From: Hahella sp.
GTDB taxonomy: Bacteria > Pseudomonadota > Gammaproteobacteria > Pseudomonadales > Oleiphilaceae
NCBI GenBank assembly: GCA_028280065.1
Contig: JANQMN010000039.1
Coordinates: 1 to 59,985, forward strand
Reading direction: 5' to 3'
Length of the DNA: 59,985 bases
In this document: positions 55,118 through 59,985 of the stretch, one piece after another
Layout of the letters: every line of letters starts with the position of its first letter
How positions within the stretch are numbered: position 1 is the stretch's first letter
Translations under genes and position numbers: made by a program
Notes under the pieces: model-generated
The model's input: only the letters and a program-made list of their open reading frames with translations
Database searches by the model: none
Told to the model about the DNA's origin: nothing

Positions 55118-55498
55118 CTAGTACTGATCGTACTTTCGCGAATCGCCTTTCACGCGTTCGACAGGGTACTTGACTGCATTTTTTTCGACTTTCCTGCGCA
55201 AAGCCTGGCCTAGATCGATGCCTGTTCGGTCGGCTAGCAACAATAGATACCCGAGAACGTCTGCCATTTCGTCCGCCAAGTATTCGCGCTGCTCAGGGTC
55301 GTCCAACGCTTCGTCCAGTTGACCTTCCGATTTCCAGAGCATTCTTTCCTGAAGTTCGGCTGCTTCAATGGCCAAGGCCATGACAAGATCCTTTTGGGTA
55401 TGGAACTGTTTCCAGTCCCGGGCATCGCGAAATTCCGTAAGAAGTTTGGCTAACAGTTTCAGGCTGTCTGCGTCACAAGAATTGGCTTTTCTCATCAT
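55118..55498 (-). CDS. MazG-like nucleotide pyrophosphohydrolase
   Basis: A 126-aa all-helical protein of the MazG/dUTPase-like superfamily. The metal-binding motif EAAELQERMLW (ExxE) and the second EMADVLGYLLLLADRTGID (ExxD) are both intact. Such single-domain enzymes hydrolyse (d)NTPs to monophosphates, cleaning abnormal nucleotides. Substrate unknown. Two Met codons in tandem (55498, 55495) are possible starts. It faces the isocitrate dehydrogenase gene across a 352-bp region. Confidence 0.85.
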   Translation of the reverse strand: MMRKANSCDADSLKLLAKLLTEFRDARDWKQFHTQKDLVMALAIEAAELQERMLWKSEGQLDEALDDPEQREYLADEMADVLGYLLLLADRTGIDLGQALRRKVEKNAVKYPVERVKGDSRKYDQY

Positions 55499-55519
55499 AA
55501 GTACGACTTTGGTAGTAAT

Positions 55520-55547
55520 TTGATTAACATTTTTCGGTAGGTATAAT
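55520..55547 (+). promoter_or_regulatory. Candidate sigma-70 promoter upstream of the isocitrate dehydrogenase gene
   Basis: TTGATT (55520-55525) and TATAAT (55542-55547) are 16 bp apart, a good match to sigma-70. It points to the gene starting at 55851, which would leave a leader of about 300 nt without a recognised riboswitch. The remaining sequence to 55850 shows no gene; short frames there are not convincing. Confidence 0.5.
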
Positions 55548-55763
55548 CCCGTAGCCTACGATTTGTAGCAAAATTACATACACCTTTGCGATTTGCATCA
55601 TAGATAAAAATACATTCAGCGAACCAGGTTATGCCGAAATCCGGTACAGAATTGGGTCCGGCGAGTACAAATTAGCAAAAAATAGCCTCCGTGCTACATT
55701 AATATCTGAAAAAATGCTTGCGGTTTGTTCTGATATATCTGTGTACGTCTTGCAACGCGATAG

Positions 55764-58079
<2,316 letters not shown>

Positions 58080-58104
58080 TCGCCGGCCAAATAAGCTTTA
58101 ATCC

Positions 58105-58133
58105 AAAACGGGGCTCTCAGCGGGCCCCGTTTT
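58105..58133 (+). terminator. Rho-independent terminator after isocitrate dehydrogenase
   Basis: AAAACGGGGC pairs perfectly with GCCCCGTTTT around a 9-nt loop, followed by CGTTTGTTTT. The GC-rich stem with flanking A and T runs is a textbook terminator, 25 bp after the stop. Confidence 0.92.
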
Positions 58134-58158
58134 CGTTTGTTTTACGGAGCACTGTTTT

Positions 58159-58761
58159 TTGAAACCCAAGGTTCACCATTCCATTCCCGAAGACTTGTTT
58201 GCACTCTTGTCCGGTTCGCTTTTCGTGGCATTCGGGTTATTCATTTTTACCGAATTGTCTTTCCTGACCGGGGGAGCGGCAGGTTTGACACTGATTCTTA
58301 CGCACTTGGTGGATTTCAGTTTCGGGCAGCTTTATTTCATCATTAATTTACCCTTTTATTGGCTGGCGTTTCGACGCATGGGCTGGAGATTTACCTTGAA
58401 CACATTTATTTCGGTGTCGACGGTGTCTGTCGCCACGGATGTCCTTACTTATTTTGTCGCCCTAGATTCAATAGATAGTGTTTTTGGCGCTATTTTTGGC
58501 GGCTTACTGATCGGCACGGGAATATTGATTATGTTCAGACATGTCTCGAGCCTTGGCGGCTTAGGTATCTTATCCTTGTATCTGCAAGATAAACTGGGGA
58601 TCAATGCCGGTAAAACCCAGTTATCGGTGGATGTATCGATATTACTGATCGGCTACTTTCTGGTATCCATCGAGATACTTTTGCTTTCATTGCTGGGCGC
58701 GTTGGCGTTGAACCTGGTGATAGGCATCAATCATAAACCCGGACGTTATCAGATAACTTAA
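58159..58761 (+). CDS. YitT-family membrane protein
   Basis: A 200-aa inner-membrane protein with five or six helices of the YitT/DUF161 family: FGLFIFTELSFLTGGAAGLTLILTHL, FYWLAFRRMGWRFTLNTFISV, and IFGGLLIGTGILIMFRHVSSLGGLGILSLYLQDKLGINAGKTQLSVD. The C-terminal soluble DUF2179 domain of longer members is absent, as in other short proteobacterial versions. The start is TTG at 58159 with ACGGAG nine bases upstream; no ATG is suitably placed. Function unknown; some relatives are tied to transport. Confidence 0.85.
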   Translation: MKPKVHHSIPEDLFALLSGSLFVAFGLFIFTELSFLTGGAAGLTLILTHLVDFSFGQLYFIINLPFYWLAFRRMGWRFTLNTFISVSTVSVATDVLTYFVALDSIDSVFGAIFGGLLIGTGILIMFRHVSSLGGLGILSLYLQDKLGINAGKTQLSVDVSILLIGYFLVSIEILLLSLLGALALNLVIGINHKPGRYQIT

Positions 58762-58835
58762 ATAAATCCTTGCCAAATTTTATCCGGAAACGCGTTTCCG
58801 GACAGGGGCTACCCACAACGAAAAGGTGATTATAC

Positions 58836-59852
58836 TTGTTGGAACGATTGATAAATGCGAAAGGCCAACCTGCGTTTGGCTACCACCCGGAAGGTGTGGA
58901 TACGATTAACTACCTGGATTTCGATTTACGCAGCGTTATGGATCGGCCATTGGGGCGATGGGTGCGCAAACTAAAGTTTAATCAATTTCAGTTTATCGGC
59001 GTAACCTGTCCGAATTTGATTGTGGGTATGGCAATCGTCGATCTGCAATTGGTCAGCAACTTTTTTATCTATCTGTTTCAGCCAGAAACCGGAAAGTTCG
59101 AAGAATTTAGTTTTATCCAACCCTTTGCCAGAAGAACTTGCATGAGTCTGCAACCGAATGCAGGCAAAAGCGAGTTTCGAACAGGGCGAGCCCTTGCTCA
59201 AGTGGAAATTCTTGAACAACCTAAACGTCGACAGGTTCAGGTCGAGTTGGATTCGCAATTACAAATCAAAATGGAAATTGATGAAGCCACTGACAACCAG
59301 CCGATGAGTTTATGTACCCGTGCGGGTTACCAGGGTTGGGTGTTCACCCAGAAAAACAATGCCCGGCCTTGCCGGGGTTTCATCCGCTGGAACGACCGGC
59401 AGTTTGACTTGGCGGCCATACAGGCACTGGCTTCCGTGGACTGGAGTGCGGGTTGCATGCGCAGGGAGACCTTTTGGAACTGGGCAAGTCTGTCCTGTCG
59501 TCTTCCAGATGGCCGGCCATTGGGTATTAACCTGGCCGCAGGCGTAAACGAAACAGGCTTTAATGAAAACACGGTATGGCTTGACGGAAAATACCAACTC
59601 CTGCCGGCAATCAATTTTCAATTTGACCGCTATAACAGCACGGCGTCCTGGCAAATTAAAAGCCTGGATAACAGTCTTGAGCTAGATTTTATCCCGAAAG
59701 GTACGAGGGCGGAACGACGCCACTTTGGTATTTTGGCAACCAACTTTCGCCAGTATTTCGGGCAGTTTTCCGGGCGCTTGGTTTTTGATTCAGAGGAAAT
59801 TGAATTGCAGGATCATTGGGGCTTTTGCGAGGACCACTATGCAAAATGGTAA
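58836..59852 (+). CDS. DUF2804 family protein
   Basis: A 338-aa soluble protein of the DUF2804 family, beta-rich. Family-like stretches include LINAKGQPAFGYHPEGVDTINYLDFDLRS, WVRKLKFNQFQFIGVTCPNLIVGMAIVDL, GYQGWVFTQKNNARPCRGFI and the C-terminal DHWGFCEDHYAKW. The fold resembles lipocalin-like or attachment proteins, but its biochemical role is unknown. It begins with TTG (58836 or 58839) after AAAAGGTGA. No signal peptide is seen. The next gene starts 49 bp after its stop. Confidence 0.82.
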   Translation: MLERLINAKGQPAFGYHPEGVDTINYLDFDLRSVMDRPLGRWVRKLKFNQFQFIGVTCPNLIVGMAIVDLQLVSNFFIYLFQPETGKFEEFSFIQPFARRTCMSLQPNAGKSEFRTGRALAQVEILEQPKRRQVQVELDSQLQIKMEIDEATDNQPMSLCTRAGYQGWVFTQKNNARPCRGFIRWNDRQFDLAAIQALASVDWSAGCMRRETFWNWASLSCRLPDGRPLGINLAAGVNETGFNENTVWLDGKYQLLPAINFQFDRYNSTASWQIKSLDNSLELDFIPKGTRAERRHFGILATNFRQYFGQFSGRLVFDSEEIELQDHWGFCEDHYAKW

Positions 59853-59901
59853 TCCTGGCGCGCCGAACGGCACCGCAACCGAATGGAAGGAGACTTCATC
59901 C

Positions 59902-59985
59902 ATGCCAAATGGGAAATCTCAACCGGTCACTGTCTACTTCCTGGAAATGAACTCGCCACAAGACCTTATCGCGACAACGTCAGCG
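59902..59985 (+). CDS. Start of a probable GNAT-type acetyltransferase gene (cut by window end)
   Basis: ATG at 59902 follows AAGGAGA by eight bases; 28 codons are visible, beginning MPNGKSQPVTVYFLEMNSPQ. The VYFLEM(N/R/T)SP beginning recalls a group of GNAT acetyltransferases, but the catalytic part is outside the window, so this is tentative. An in-frame ATG at 59839 overlaps the previous gene. Confidence 0.45.
   Translation, partial: MPNGKSQPVTVYFLEMNSPQDLIATTSA

Overview
The window looks like a chromosomal segment of a facultatively anaerobic, nitrate-respiring, motile gammaproteobacterium. This rests on the narGHJI-ppiC-moaA grouping, a CcoM-like cbb3 oxidase subunit, RsmC, a YjeH/Lrp pair, monomeric NADP-isocitrate dehydrogenase and MgtE. 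A multisubunit Mrp Na+/H+ antiporter plus the wreck of an NhaD antiporter suggest a saline or alkaline habitat. I cannot assign a genus.

Left edge (1-3.7 kb): the tail of an IS3-family transposase, about 400 bp of decayed DNA, and a large AT-rich gene for a leucine-rich-repeat Roco GTPase, probably acquired. Nitrate block (3.8-17.7 kb): narX faces away from narGHJI-ppiC. The narG promoter carries a perfect FNR/ANR box, a matching -10 and a NarL-type 7-2-7 site. A blue-light BLUF protein and an Aer-type redox taxis receptor follow, then moaA on the other strand with its own NarL-type site. NarL itself is not in the window. Housekeeping block (17.8-25 kb): a lipoprotein, Lrp-type regulator and YjeH-type amino acid exporter, a 38-residue CcoM-like protein under a second perfect FNR box, a chalcone-isomerase-like secreted protein, RsmC, a pseudouridine synthase, a DUF6455 protein and a MiaA homologue.

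Ion block (25.2-33.1 kb): a tightly overlapping Mrp operon in the order E-F-G-(A C-terminal/B)-C-D-D-small membrane protein-D, followed at once by a frameshifted nhaD fragment. Next come an EF-G-like GTPase, an AIM24-like protein, and a coiled-coil membrane protein next to a FixJ-type regulator. Accessory, partly decayed block (38.7-51 kb): three periplasmic binding proteins without permeases, a headless chemoreceptor, an HD-GYP fragment, a tctCBA transporter divergent from a CitA/CitB-type two-component system, and a Cache-domain chemoreceptor.

Right end (51-60 kb): a phosphoribosyltransferase, a GH53 galactanase lipoprotein, MgtE, a PqiA-like membrane protein, a MazG-like hydrolase, monomeric isocitrate dehydrogenase with a strong terminator, a YitT-family protein, a DUF2804 protein and the first codons of a probable acetyltransferase. 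The most unusual items are the Roco protein, the FNR-controlled CcoM-like gene, the Mrp operon with its decayed nhaD neighbour, and an exact 22-bp repeat shared by tctA and tctC. I found no tRNA, rRNA or CRISPR array.
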